Below are positions 20,274 to 31,649 of a DNA stretch of 64,000 nucleotides, piece by piece (positions within the stretch are counted from its first letter, which is position 1; each line of letters begins with the position of its first letter). This stretch comes from Thozetella sp. PMI_491 (Eukaryota; Ascomycota; Sordariomycetes; Chaetosphaeriales; Chaetosphaeriaceae): NCBI GenBank assembly GCA_021432635.1, contig MU270050.1, positions 310,001-374,000 of the forward strand, read 5' to 3'. A model generated the notes under the pieces. It did not search any database. It worked only from the letters and a program-made list of their open reading frames with translations, and had not been told where the DNA came from. A program made the position numbers and the translations under genes.

Positions 20274-22112
20274 CTATGGATCTCCATCAGCTCGACGCTT
20301 TGTCCCCCTTTGCTTTTTTACCGTATCCCATCGCAGTTTTGCCCCTGGATGGTCAGGACCTAGAAGCGGTTGGCCGGGCCTGTTTTGCAAGTTCTCTCGC
20401 AATGTTCCCCCGGGTGCCGGGTACTCAGTTTGGTACACGCCGCGGCGCTGGAGCTCGGGGATGAGAAGCTCAACGTAATCCTCCACGCTGTCTGGACTGC
20501 AGTGATCTGTATAATTTTTTTACTGTTAGCTATCCTTAACGACAATATGTAACCTCTGATGGTCAAATGTGGAAGAATGAGGAGGGGAAAGGGGGGATGG
20601 AGACAACCGACTCACAATAGAGGTTAAAGCCGTCAATGTCGGCCTCCGCTACCCACTTCTCCATGATGTCGGCGACTTGTGCTGGTGTTCCCACAGGAAT
20701 CTCTCCCAATATGCCCATGGCAACCTGTTTACCGATCATTCTCGGTGTCCAGGGCTTGTCCTTGGCGATCATCTTGAAGTTGTTGAAGATGCCCTGGATA
20801 CCAGCCTTGGCGAGTTCCTCTCCGTCAAAATCGAACGGTTCATCCAGTTCGTACTTGGAGAGATCCACGCCGGTGAGGGAGCAGAAAGAAGCCAAGCCTC
20901 CTTGGTAACTGGCGCCGTCCCAGTATCGCTGGTACTTCTCCTTCGCCTCTTCCTCAGTACGGCCTATGATTGGCCCGAGAGCAGCGAATAGCTTTATCGA
21001 ACTTGGGTCTCGTCCCGCCGCCCTGGCAGCATCGCGGACGGACTTGCTATATTTTTTCAGCCCCTGAATAGTAGGGGCGCCGCAGTAAATGCCTTCAGCA
21101 TGCTTGCCCGCAAATGCGACTCCGGAGCTAGAAGCTCCCGCTTGGAAGATGGTAGGCGTCCGCTGCGGTGACGGATGGGTTGGGGCATAGCCCGTCATTT
21201 TATGGTATTTGCCTAGATATCATTTGTTAATTTAGATGACGGGAGAGGTCGTCCGCTTAGATTGTGTCTTTCAATTACCCTCATAACTGATCTTGTGGAT
21301 CTTGCTTGGATCATACGCCATCTCAGGGTCGGCGCTCCACACTTGAGCCCCATCTTCCCAAGACTGCTCCCATAAGCTGCTAGGTAGTTAGCCATGGAGC
21401 TCTGTGCCACAGGAGACTCCGAGGCACGGGTTACAGACCTGTACAGGATGTCCATGAACTCCTCGGCTGCAGCGTACCGCTCGTCGTGCGGGACGGCCTC
21501 CTCAATGCCCATGCACTGCGCTGGTGATTTGCCGAATGACGTTACGACATTTAGACCAATGCGGCCGTTGGTTACATGGTCCAGAGAGGCCCATGTACGT
21601 GCGACGATATACGGGGCTAGGCTTGGTCAGTAACTCGCTTGCCCCATCCCCCTTGCTCGATGTATGAAGGGGAACATACTCAAGTAGCTCGTGCTACCCG
21701 TTACGGCAAAGCAGACCGATTCCGTAGCCTGAGCCATTGCCGAAATCACCACTATGGGATCCAGCATCGCAACCCAGGCACCCGATTTAAATGTCGCATC
21801 CGCATTTCCTCCGTACGTCTCGTGGTTGCCGTACAGATCGGCGAAGAAGATGGACGTGATCTTTCCCTTCTCGGCCATCTTCGCCAGCCAGACATAGTAA
21901 TCAAGCCGGTCTTTGTGCCGCGAAAGTGACTTTGGGTTCCTATTCTCGTTGAGCATTCATCCTTGAACTTGAACAGTTGCAAGCTTTCTCCGTACGGACG
22001 ACACCGCTGCCTTGACTTACTTCCATTGGCCGATAGCCTGGTGTGCCCCGGTGCTCGTGTTGTCAATAAAATTGAGCAACATTGTCTTCTTGGGGGGCGT
22101 CGTCGACCCCAT
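20274..22112 (-). CDS. Flavin-dependent monooxygenase, NtaA/SnaA/DszA family (copy A)
   Basis: Six exons: 22112-22021, 21939-21680, 21616-21439, 21376-21279, 21212-20616, 20506-20274; 485 residues. It is a luciferase-fold enzyme of the nitrilotriacetate/dibenzothiophene-sulfone monooxygenase group. Signatures are LLNFIDNTSTGAHQAIGQW (strand 1), FFADLYG, FAVTGSTSYL, the flavin-site ARTWASLDH(V)TNGRIGLNVVTSF-type segment split around exon 3, HPSPQRTPTIFQAGASSSG and FAGKHAEGIYCG. These enzymes use FMNH2 supplied by a separate reductase and O2 to cleave C-N or C-S bonds or to hydroxylate. No reductase gene is in the window. It is paralogous to the gene at 25399-27217, with the same five intron positions and phases. 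It is divergent from the ThDP enzyme gene across a 1.4-kb shared promoter. The substrate is unknown. Confidence 0.93.
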
Positions 22113-23545
22113 TTTTCCAGCGGCGGGCCGATCACGATCTCCACACCTGAGTCCTTAGCGTTAAGTTGCGTGCAGAGCAAGCTTGTTCTGCGTCGAGGGC
22201 AGTTCCGTAGCCCCTAGTCGGAGCTGATGTGAGTTGGTTATATGCGTGGAAGCTCCCAGCGTAGGAAGAAGAGGGGTCAAGCTTGACAAAGTTGGGATTT
22301 CTCTCAGGACACCCCCATGTTGTCCATCGCGCGCGCCCGGGAAACTGTTTCCGAGAATGGTGTGTTTCCAGCGCCCGGCCTCCTCTCTGTACAAGGAGAG
22401 GGGCAGATCTCGATACCTGCAAAAAGTCCATAGTTATCGGGCACTTCTGTCCCGGCCCCTGTTGGTCGGAAGCGGCTTCCGAGCTATGATAAGATAATTC
22501 CTAGCATTCACCCTCCCAGCCAGCTGGGAGCCAAACCCCAGACCGAGCTTGTGGTGTTGGATATCTTTGTGGAGACCCTGCGTGGATATCCACTCCAAAG
22601 TGGAGAGAAGGAGGTGGAGAAGGAGGTGATGCTTGCAGCGTAACCGCATGGCTACCCTTCATGCCAACCCCTCTTCCTCTCCATACCCCGCAATGATCCT
22701 CAAAGATCCAGCAGACGTCTCGCATTTGGGTCAACTACGTTACAATTTCCAGGGATATACATACTTCAAGAAGGAATGCTTTTTTGTTGAAGCCGCGTGT
22801 TTAACAGTCGGTTCGTTGAATCGTAGTCATCCTGATTAGCTTATCTAGGCCAGTAACGGACCAGATAAGCGTGTCCAATACCTCGGATTCGTGAAATTGC
22901 CCAATATAAACTCTCTGCCTGATCTCCAATAAACACGTCGCCCAGTTGATAAAGCTAACATGGCGTGGCAGGGTGAGTGATTCTGTAAAAGCTGGACCAT
23001 GAGGCAATCATGGATGCGGTTTAGCGCTCTTTAGCCCACTGCTCTGCGAGGTCGGCGCTTCCCTGAATGATGCTCTGCTTTGCCGAAGCGGACTCTATTA
23101 TCACGCTATAATTACAGAGGTCAGGTATTTAGACAAGCTGGTCCATTCTCACCTAGTCACAAAAGCTAATTGAGACTTTAGATGCGTCGGATGGTCGGTT
23201 CGGACATATTGTCCGGAATTCCCAGCCCCTGCCACGGCATACTTGTGCCGTTTTCGGCTTACCACTTCCTACTCTGCGCTCAGGCTAATGCTATTTGGTT
23301 AGGCAGCCAACTACCTGCCTTACACACGGTATCTAAGACCGTTTTGGAAATCATTTTTAGCACACCGCATAGCAAAGTATCTGACTGAATCTTTGCTCAC
23401 GACGAATCTACACTGGAAGAATCACGTCGGTGTCCTTGGTGTGCCATGACCCGAGACGAGCAAGTCAGAAACCAGTAGCGTCCGGTAAACTTTCGTCTTC
23501 AACTCTGTTGTCTCTGTCATCTGAGTCGTGGATTTGATAGGTAGA
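22113..23545. promoter_or_regulatory. Shared divergent promoter with three GATAAG sites
   Basis: Gene-free 1.4 kb between flavin monooxygenase copy A (minus) and the ThDP enzyme (plus). GATAAG occurs at 22488-22493 and 22864-22869, and on the minus strand at 22840-22845. These are core sites for AreA-type GATA factors, which activate nitrogen-source catabolism in fungi. Functional use is inferred. Confidence 0.45.
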
Positions 23546-25243
23546 ATGGCGTCCTCTACGACCGTGGCCGATGTCTTGGCCAAGCGAATCCTGGAGGCCG
23601 GCTCCAAGACGCTTTTTGCGTTGGCCGGCGCGACGTTTGCACCTCTCTTGATGGCGTTTCAGGACGGTGGTGGTAAGGTGATCGGTGGGCGCCACGAGGC
23701 CGGCACTGTCGGTGCTGCAGATGGGTACGCGCGGAGGACTGGAAAGATCGGCTTCGCATGCATCATCGCGGAACAGGCACTAGCAAATGCCCTCACAGCC
23801 ATCCTGACGGCGAGCGAGTCGGAGACACCACTTGTTGTCATCGCGACAAGGTATCCCGACAGCTGGATTGAGCCGGCCGCGAAACACCTCGTGGACCGAC
23901 ACGACTTCACTTCGACGCTGCTCAAGTTTAGCCGCACCGTGCCGTCCCCGGAGCGCGTGGGCGAGTATTTCTTAGCAGCATGCAAGGCCGCCATGGAGGA
24001 TACGCCCGGTCCAGCGCTGTTGATCATTCCGATGGATATGATGGGCAAGCCGGTACCAGAGCCTCAAGGAGCCTTCCCTCGTCCAATAACTCTCCCTGTG
24101 GCCGAAATCTCACAGATAGAGAGTTCGGTATCCGCAATTAGCGAGGCACGGCAGCCGATTGTCGTAGTCGATGAGGGGGCGGTCTGGGGCGACAGCGCGG
24201 AGGGCTTGAACGCACTCGCAGCGCTCGGTATCCCGGTGCTGGGCAATGGTCTAGGCCGTGGGCTTGTGGCAGAAAAGGAGCCGACGGGGTATCCGTGGCC
24301 ATATGCCCAAAGAGCGGCAGCGAATGCAGATCTTGTGATTGTTGTGGGCGCCAAGATGACCATGTGGTTCGGTTATGGCAGAGCGCCTCGCTTTAACGAG
24401 ACTGCGCGCTTTATTCACATCGACAGCAATGCCCAAGCCATTGGTCGCAACTTCCCCGTCGAGATACCAATAATTGCCCATCCTGGACGCACGGTGAAGG
24501 CCATTGCGAGCAGACTACAGGAGACTGGATACCATCACGACCCGCAGTGGCTTGCCGATGCGCTTGCCGAGCGAAAGGAGAGAGTTGCGTCGTTCGTCGG
24601 TCAAGGAGACGCGGGCATTCACCAGATCGAAATCGGCGCGGCCCTTGAGGAAGCCTTACCCGAGGATCGTATCGTAGTCTGCGATGGGGCCGACATACTC
24701 AATTTCACCTTTGGCCGGCTGCGAGTTCACCGGCCGCGCAGCTACGCAGACCACCTCCCTTACGGCGCGATGGGCATGGGTTTCCCACTGGCCATTGGCT
24801 TCGCGGCTGGGGAAGCAGAGCTGGCTGCTGAACAGGGCGTCCCTCCAGCACCCACTGCTTACATCACGGGAGATGGGTCTGTCGGGTTCTTCCTTGCTGA
24901 GCTGGACACAATGCGGCGAGCAGGCCTGTTTCTCATTGCAGTTGTCAGCAATGACTCCAAATGGGGGACTGAGTACCATGGCCAGAATCTCATGTATGGG
25001 CGGACAGCAAACACTGAACTGGGCCTCACCGACTACGCGGCGGTAGCGAGCGCCTTTGGCTGCCTCGGCTCAGTCGTAACTGATCGCCCAGGGTTAGCCT
25101 CATCTATCCAAGCAGCACTAGCGCATCGCGGGCCGTCGCTCCTGGATGTGCGTATCGATCCCATGGGCGGAGCGATACGGAAGAAGGACCCGGTGCTCGG
25201 TATGATCATCTTTGAAGAGGTCGCTAAGAAGCATTCACCTTGA
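23546..25243 (+). CDS. Thiamine-diphosphate-dependent enzyme (benzaldehyde-lyase/acetolactate-synthase-like)
   Basis: A 565-residue, intronless ThDP enzyme with the three classic domains: PYR (1-180), central (about 190-320) and PP (about 370-550). The cofactor-activating glutamate is Glu51 in GRHEAGTVGAADGYAR. The Mg-ThDP motif starts GDGSVGF at 442 and ends SNDSKWG, so the usual second Asn of the motif is Asp470. No C-terminal peroxisome signal (ends KHSP). The fold and PYGAMGMGFPLAIG resemble benzaldehyde lyase and 2-hydroxyacyl-CoA lyase more than biosynthetic acetolactate synthase. It probably cleaves or forms a C-C bond next to a carbonyl. It lies between two flavin monooxygenases, which points to a catabolic step. 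Start: ATG at 23546; the frame is open a few codons upstream only through a GTG. Confidence 0.9.
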   Translation: MASSTTVADVLAKRILEAGSKTLFALAGATFAPLLMAFQDGGGKVIGGRHEAGTVGAADGYARRTGKIGFACIIAEQALANALTAILTASESETPLVVIATRYPDSWIEPAAKHLVDRHDFTSTLLKFSRTVPSPERVGEYFLAACKAAMEDTPGPALLIIPMDMMGKPVPEPQGAFPRPITLPVAEISQIESSVSAISEARQPIVVVDEGAVWGDSAEGLNALAALGIPVLGNGLGRGLVAEKEPTGYPWPYAQRAAANADLVIVVGAKMTMWFGYGRAPRFNETARFIHIDSNAQAIGRNFPVEIPIIAHPGRTVKAIASRLQETGYHHDPQWLADALAERKERVASFVGQGDAGIHQIEIGAALEEALPEDRIVVCDGADILNFTFGRLRVHRPRSYADHLPYGAMGMGFPLAIGFAAGEAELAAEQGVPPAPTAYITGDGSVGFFLAELDTMRRAGLFLIAVVSNDSKWGTEYHGQNLMYGRTANTELGLTDYAAVASAFGCLGSVVTDRPGLASSIQAALAHRGPSLLDVRIDPMGGAIRKKDPVLGMIIFEEVAKKHSP

Positions 25244-25398
25244 TAGAACTACCAAATAGCAACCGTTTGCACTTGTAAATTTAGTGACATTTTAGCGCCT
25301 TCACAGCCAAGAAATGACGATCCATACTACCGCTCGAGGCTCGTCTATTAGAAAATCCATCTTCTGCCATCACAGCCCCTTGCCACACTTTCTCCTTG

Positions 25399-27217
25399 TC
25401 AGACTTCGACGGCCGTCTTATTGCTGGGGGTCATCGAAGCATTCCGCTTTAGCTGAGATCCAGGGTGATTCTCGGCCAAGAATGGCTTTCCAGGTCGCTC
25501 TTGCAGGTTCTCCCGGAAGGTTCCCCCTGGCACTGGATAGTCTTTCCAATAGATGCCTCGCCTTTGCAGCTCAGGGACCAGGAGCTCGACAACATCCTCA
25601 ACGCTCTCCGGATTACACTGGGCTAGAATGAAACGCTTTAGCAAATGTGACTTGGCTAAAGTTTTAGATCACATTATGCTTACCGACAATATTGAACCCA
25701 TCCAGGCCACCATCGTTAATCCACCTCTCCATTTCATCGGCCACATGCTCCGGCGTTCCCGTTGCCGAGGGGCCGAAGCCGCCGAGTGCGACTCTCTCGC
25801 CGACCATTCGGGGAGTCCATGGCTTGTCGTTCTGCACCGCCTTGAAATTGTTGAATATCCCTTGGATTGCAGACTTGGACAGGTCTTCGTCGTCGAAATT
25901 GAACGGCTCGTCGGGGCCATATCTAGAGACGTCAATGCCCGTCAAGGCACTGAATGAGGCCAAGCCGCCGACCCAGCTGACCCGTGACTTATACTTGTCA
26001 TATTTTGCCTGGGCCTCTTCCATGGTTCGCCCTAGCACTGGGACAAAGCTGGAGAAAAGCTTGATGCTGCTTGGATCACGGCCAGCCGCCTGAGCTGCCG
26101 CGCGCACTGATTGAGTGTATTTCCGTACACCTGCAATGGTCGAGGCACCGCAGTAAATCCCCTCTGCGTGCTTCCCAGCGAAGTTGGTGCCCGCGCTGGA
26201 GGCACCTGCCTGAAATAATACCGGTGTTCTTTGCGGCGATGGATGAGTCGCTCCGTATCCTGTCATACTGTGATACTGGCCTAGATATTGATACGGAAGT
26301 CAGCTCTTTTCGGCGACCATCCGCTTTAGTACTTTGAGCATGCGATTTGGGATATAACATTTCCAAACCTTTGTACACGATTTTGTGTATTTTCGCTGGA
26401 TCATAGGCCATCTCAGGATCCGCGCTCCAGACCTGGCTGTCGTCTTCCCAAGACTGCTCCCAGAGTCTGATATCGTAACAATATTAGCAACTACAATATG
26501 CCGTTCGCCTCTAAGCAAGTTCTATCACGCTCACGCACCGGTAAAGAATATCCATAAATTCTTCGGCGGCCTTGTAGCGTTCATCGTGCGGAACGGCATC
26601 TTCGATTCCCATGCATTGTGCTGACGATTTTCCAAACGAGGTTACTACGTTAAGGCCGATTCGCCCTCTTGTGATGTGGTCTAGCGAAGCCCATGTCCGC
26701 GCAACAATATAGGGATCTAGAGGGCAATTAGTATCAGTTTCGCCAAGGAGAACCCAACTGTACTCCAAGAACCTCAACTTCATCAACCACGCGGAAACAA
26801 GGACTGACTCAAGTAGCTTGTGCTTCCTGTCACGGCGAAGGATAAAGAGGTGGTTGCCTGCGCCATGGCGCCAATGACGACAACGGGGTCCAGCATTGCC
26901 ACCCAGAAGCCGCCCTGATAGGTCGCATCCGCGTTCCCACCATAGACTTCGTGCGTGCCGTAGAGGTCGGCAAAGAAGATGGAAGTCATCTTTCCCTTCT
27001 CGGCCGTCTTAGCTAGCCATACATAGTAGTCCAGCCTATCTTTATGGCGAGACATGGAACGAGGAGCTCTGGTTGAGCCAGAGCATAAGCGGTCTGGCGG
27101 CATATCAAGGATCTGTTGGACCTACTTCCATTGTCCAATGGCCATGTGAGCCCCGGTGCTCGTGTTGTCAATGAGATTGAGTTGAATCATCTTTTTGGGG
27201 GTGACAGTCGAGGCCAT
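25399..27217 (-). CDS. Flavin-dependent monooxygenase, NtaA/SnaA/DszA family (copy B)
   Basis: Six exons: 27217-27126, 27068-26809, 26716-26539, 26466-26369, 26280-25684, 25622-25399; 482 residues. The first five exons are 92, 260, 178, 98 and 597 nt, exactly the lengths in copy A, so the two genes are a duplication that kept its gene structure. The protein shows the same motifs: IQLNLIDNTSTGAHMAIGQW, SRHKDRLDYYVWLAK, FFADLYG, FAVTGSTSYL, HPSPQRTPVLFQAGASSAG. Chemistry as for copy A: FMNH2-dependent oxygenation with a reductase encoded elsewhere. It is convergent with the ThDP gene (155 bp apart) and divergent from the MFS transporter. Two diverged copies may act on different substrates or on successive steps (inference). 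Confidence 0.93.
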
Positions 27218-28560
27218 GGTATGCTTTGGTTAAACAGGTGCTGGTATGAAGAGCAGCTAAACGTCAATGGAGCAAGTAGTAGGAAGCACCAATCGCTACC
27301 CCTTTGTTGAAGTCTGTTGCTTAGACAATTCCTGCGGTGATTCAGACCTTCAGCCACTGTCACACCTCGGGTCGCAGTATTGGGCTGTGGGTCTTGGGGA
27401 AACACATTGAAGCTATTGATGGCCACTGATAGCGGGTCTTAAAGTGAAGAGCTAGCAAAAGTAGTGTCCAGTCTAGCTAGCGACTGTTAGTCCGAGAGAG
27501 CCTAGGTACCCTGGAACCATCGGAGGCCGCATCCCGAGCGCTATGATAGCTAGTATCAAGCCTCTCTAGAGATGCTTAGGCCGATTTCGCTACCTGCGCC
27601 GCGGAGAACGCCCAGCCGCTTGGATACTCGCCAACTTCAGTACGCCGTATAAGGATGTGGCGTTCCGGGGCATACGTACTACTCCTGGTTTGGGAGTGTG
27701 CTGGTAATAAGTCTACCGCCGTATTTCGCGCGAGTATCTGTCTCGGTGATGAACCGCTATGTCTACCTCGTAGTAGGCACAACCGCGCGGGGTCGCCTAG
27801 CCTAGATGCCCCCCTGTTGTTCTGATAAGAGATTCCGGCATGCGAGTCCGCTCCCGACGGAAAGTACCCACTGCCGTGTCTGACGGACCGTTGCCGGCAT
27901 GGGGTATCTTGATAGCGCTATGCAGCCTTAGACGTCCAACCGAAAACAGCTTAGGGCCCAAATCCCCGGCAGGCAATCGCATTTTGCCAACACTCCCATC
28001 GCCTATGATCGCGATTGCTTGGCCCAGAGTGTCTTGCCACAAAAGCCAAGTCGCGCCGACGCCGCGACTCTTCTCTACGTGCTTATATCTAGTCAGGGTC
28101 AATTGATTGCGGAAGAAATAATTTCTCGAAGGTATTGACTGCGTTGGTGTAACGGTAGAGGACAACTCCCTCGCCCCCCCTCTGATAAGTCCCTGATACG
28201 GGAATAAGAGGATTTAACCTGCGCATAAGTCCCTGGGCGTGACCATAACCACAGACCCCTGGCCCGAGTAGTTCGCCTTATCTCCCCCTATTGGATAGCA
28301 GAGGAGTCGTCATGGCAAATCGCGGTCGCGGCCAGCGAGTCCGGCAGGTCTCTTCCGACCTCGATGCCACCTCCCGACGCGCTTAGGATGGCTAGCGACA
28401 AGGTAAAGGATGCATTGCTGCATCGAGCCTTCGCAAATACATATCAACCCTTGACCCGATGCTCGGCCAGGAGTGATGAGCCGACTATTACGCTATATGA
28501 TCCTATCCAGACAAGTGACCCCCTGCCACCTGCCACCTCACGTGAATCGTCCACGGCAAC
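27218..28560. promoter_or_regulatory. Shared divergent promoter with three GATAAG sites
   Basis: Gene-free 1.3 kb between flavin monooxygenase copy B (minus) and the MFS transporter (plus). GATAAG occurs at 27824-27829 and 28184-28189, and on the minus strand at 28277-28282. This mirrors the arrangement at 22113-23545. A tRNA A-box-like stretch at about 28144-28154 lacks a B box. Confidence 0.45.
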
Positions 28561-30569
28561 ATGTCTTCCAAAGGGAAATTCTTCGTCCACCCACGAGAAT
28601 GGTCGCTCTATAATGACATGACGGCGCGGGCTTGGCGCGTTGCCTTCTTCGCATGTCTCGGTGCTATGGTCTTTGGTTATGATACGGCCTGGCAAGTCAT
28701 CACCTAGTCTTCGAGGGGCCTCCTTCTACGACGTGCCGGGAGATGTTATGCACTCGCTCCCGGCGGAGGAAATGCACTGTTACTCGAGCATATCGAGACT
28801 TCCCAGAAGGGCAAAATTTGTGAGCGCAAATGCTGACGAGTTACTTTAATGATAGGTGGAGCGGAGTTCTTGGGATGCCTGCGTTTACTAAGAAATTCGG
28901 AGTCTATAACCTAACTACCAAGACATATGCGATTTCCGCTCCGCTCCAATCTTCCGGTAAGCTACTTTGCACAGCGAACGCTGGCAGAATAATTCAATAG
29001 CCACCACATCTCCCCACTTGTGCCATACCTGGAATTTCAGGATTCAAAGCATCTGGTCAGCTTGCTAACTGCTGCTAGGGAGCGGTATCCCTACGGCTGG
29101 CCGAATTTTGGGCTCTATCATCTGCCCATTGATCGCCGATAGGTTCGGCCGGCGCATTACCATGTTGGTTATGTCGATCGCCTTCATTATCTCGATCATT
29201 GTGGAAGTCACTGCTCAGAGTTTCTGGCAGATTGTCATTGGTATGCAACTCTCGATCACGGTTGCCTAAGAAGGTCCCAAGTAGTCTGACGAACCTGTGT
29301 CTTTGTAGGCCGTTTCTTGAATTATATTCCCATGGGCATGGCAGGTGCACTGGTTCCGGTGTACCAAGCGGAGTGCGCGCCGGCCTCTTGCCGTGGCTCA
29401 CTTGTCACGATCTATACGTGGTTCGTCGATGCTGGTGCCTTGATGGCCTCGGGGATCGTCTACAACACGCACGCCTTGGAGAGCGATGCCAGCTTCAAAA
29501 CCGTCATGGGCGTGCAGATGATGTTTCCGGTCTTTATCATTTGCGCTCTACCTCTCATTCCCGAGACGCCCCGTTGGTTATGCATGAAGAGTCGTCGGGA
29601 CGAGGCGCTCGAGATCCTCAAAACACTTCGTACAAGTGATGAGGTTGCGGAGCTTGAAATCCTTGACATTGAAGCCTCACTTGAGATGCGTAACTCGGAG
29701 GGCAAATGGATAGATCTGATTCGCGGATCTAACCTTCGGCGAACAATTATTTCTATGGTTATTCCATCAATCGAGGCTTGGCAGGGTCAGAGTTTTATGG
29801 GGAATTACTTGATTGTGTTCCTCATCTCACTCGGACAGACTAACCAGTACCTGCTATCGCTACTCCTACAGTCTGTACTGCTGATCATGGTTACTCTGCT
29901 CTTTTGGACTCCCGACAAGATTGGCCGCCGACCGATGCTTCTTGCTGGCAGTATTATCATGTTTGTCACAATGTTCATCACCGCGGGCGTCAGCGGCCAC
30001 GATGCCTCTCATATCTCCAACAGCCGGAAGAGCGCTGCTGTTGGTATGCTATTTATCTGGGCCATCACCTACGCCTGCACTTGGCAGACGCTCGGCTTCA
30101 TTGCGCCAGCTGAGATACCGACAACGAAGCTGAGGACGAAAACCGGAGGTCTTGCCTACTTTGTTCAGCAGACGGGTGGTCTTATCGTCACTTTTATCTC
30201 ACCCTACATGCAAGATGCTAGCTACGGTAACATGGGGCCGTATATCGGTTTCTTTTTCGGCAGTTTCTCCTTCATCGGCAAGTCTCAGTCCACCCCAAGG
30301 AATGTGAAGAACACTTGCTAACCTCTGGTGGCTGTCCAGGCATCATTTTCGTGTATTTCTGCTTCCCGGAAACAAAGGGGGCCAGTATTGAGGAGATAGA
30401 CATGTTCTTCGAGCAAAGACTGCCTACTCGGGAGTTTGGCAAGGCCGCCAAGGGACAGCATGGCATTCAAGAGTTTGTCATGCACGGCGCTCCGGAAAAG
30501 GATCTCGAAATGGCCGACCGTGACAGTGCGATCGTGAAAACTGCCTCGGCCACACCCGCTGAGAAGTAG
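28561..30569 (+). CDS. MFS sugar-porter-family transporter
   Basis: Five exons (28561-28691, 28856-28956, 29079-29240, 29309-30277, 30340-30569) give 530 residues. Family signatures: GYDTAWWSGVLGMPAF in helix 1, ADRFGRRITM after helix 2, YIPMGMAGALVPVYQAECAP, IPETPRWL, PDKIGRRPM, and the C-terminal FPETKGASIEEID. It is a 12-helix plasma-membrane H+ symporter type resembling fungal hexose/maltose-like carriers, but sugar-porter members also carry quinate, lactose or other polyols. Introns 1 and 4 both start with GCAAGT instead of GT. The frame and the helix-1 motif allow no GT alternative. It is divergent from flavin monooxygenase B, so it likely imports the substrate of that pathway (inference). 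Confidence 0.93.
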
Positions 30570-31649
30570 ATGGGCTATGCCATTGTTTCTAGACTAAACA
30601 CTCGTCGCCTTGACAGCCATTTCTATCATGAGAAAACTCATGTGCGATCATTTCGAAGGAACTGCATGCTTAATGATATTGCTTTTCACTTGCAAGCAAA
30701 TTTTAGTCTAGGTTGGGTGGAGTGTTCCGTGGAACTCAAGCAAATGGATCGGCAATTTGTTCTTCACAACAAACCAAAGGGGGTGATGGTGGCTCCTGAA
30801 AGAGAAGAGAGATGTGCTTTGCAACCTACCTCAACTTGGCTGTGTCTTGTCCCGACGCATGCGTAACCTAGGGCCATAGACTCGTATCTATACGGGCATA
30901 GAAACCATAAAGGGGCAGCCAAGAGGCATAATCTACCTAGTTAGCTTCGGCCCTTTCAAAATTAGGGGTTTGACCCACTATTGATACGCGTGGCTTGGCA
31001 GAAAAACTCACATCGCTCCCATGCGCCCCTCACTACTTGAGTCATGTGTGCAGGGGCTGAGGTTAGGAAACACCTCCCCACATTTTGTCATATTATATGA
31101 ACATTCTGATTCAGAGGGTAATTACCAGTCAAATGGATAGCTATAGTGAGATTGGCCCAGAATACTCCATGGCCATGCTCCCCGGGCATCGCACCCTTGA
31201 TCTTGCTACCGTTTAAATCCTGGCCCGGCTCATTTAGGCAGAACATGCGAACGCAGTGGTAGTTATCTGTGTGTAGCCGCGTAGACATACAAGAGTATGT
31301 AGCGATCCCGATGTCGTTATAGGTAGCTCTAGGCCTCGCCCTTAGAGTTCCACACGTCCCAGTACCTGCCACTTATTCCGTTTCATCCTTCCAACGCCCC
31401 TGTGTTCTGTCGGGGACAATATGAAGTTGCTCAGCTTCGCATCTCCCAGCCGCGGCTTATCATGACTCACTTATGCAGCTTCAATCAAGCCTCTACGATC
31501 GATCAGCAAAACTCCCCTAGTTCATTTACGCACATAGAAGGCGCTTTCCATGCCGGTTTCAAGCGGCTTGCGAGCCCATATGCATCTGCGTATCACCTGC
31601 GTGCTGCGTTCGAATCTCAAAATACCAAGCGGCCAGAGAGCCACTCGTC
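30570..31649. other. Intergenic, no gene seen
   Basis: Downstream of the transporter. Short open frames lack recognisable content. Confidence 0.5.

Noticed and set aside
28139-28180. tRNA-like start (GGTGTAACGGTAG resembles an A box)
   Set aside because: No B box, no matching acceptor stem and no anticodon arm follow within tRNA length.
31402-31649. Upstream half of the open frame ending at 31824 as an intact protein
   Set aside because: Only its last part reads as GH78; the first half is in another frame relation and has no recognisable fold, so no intact gene is called.
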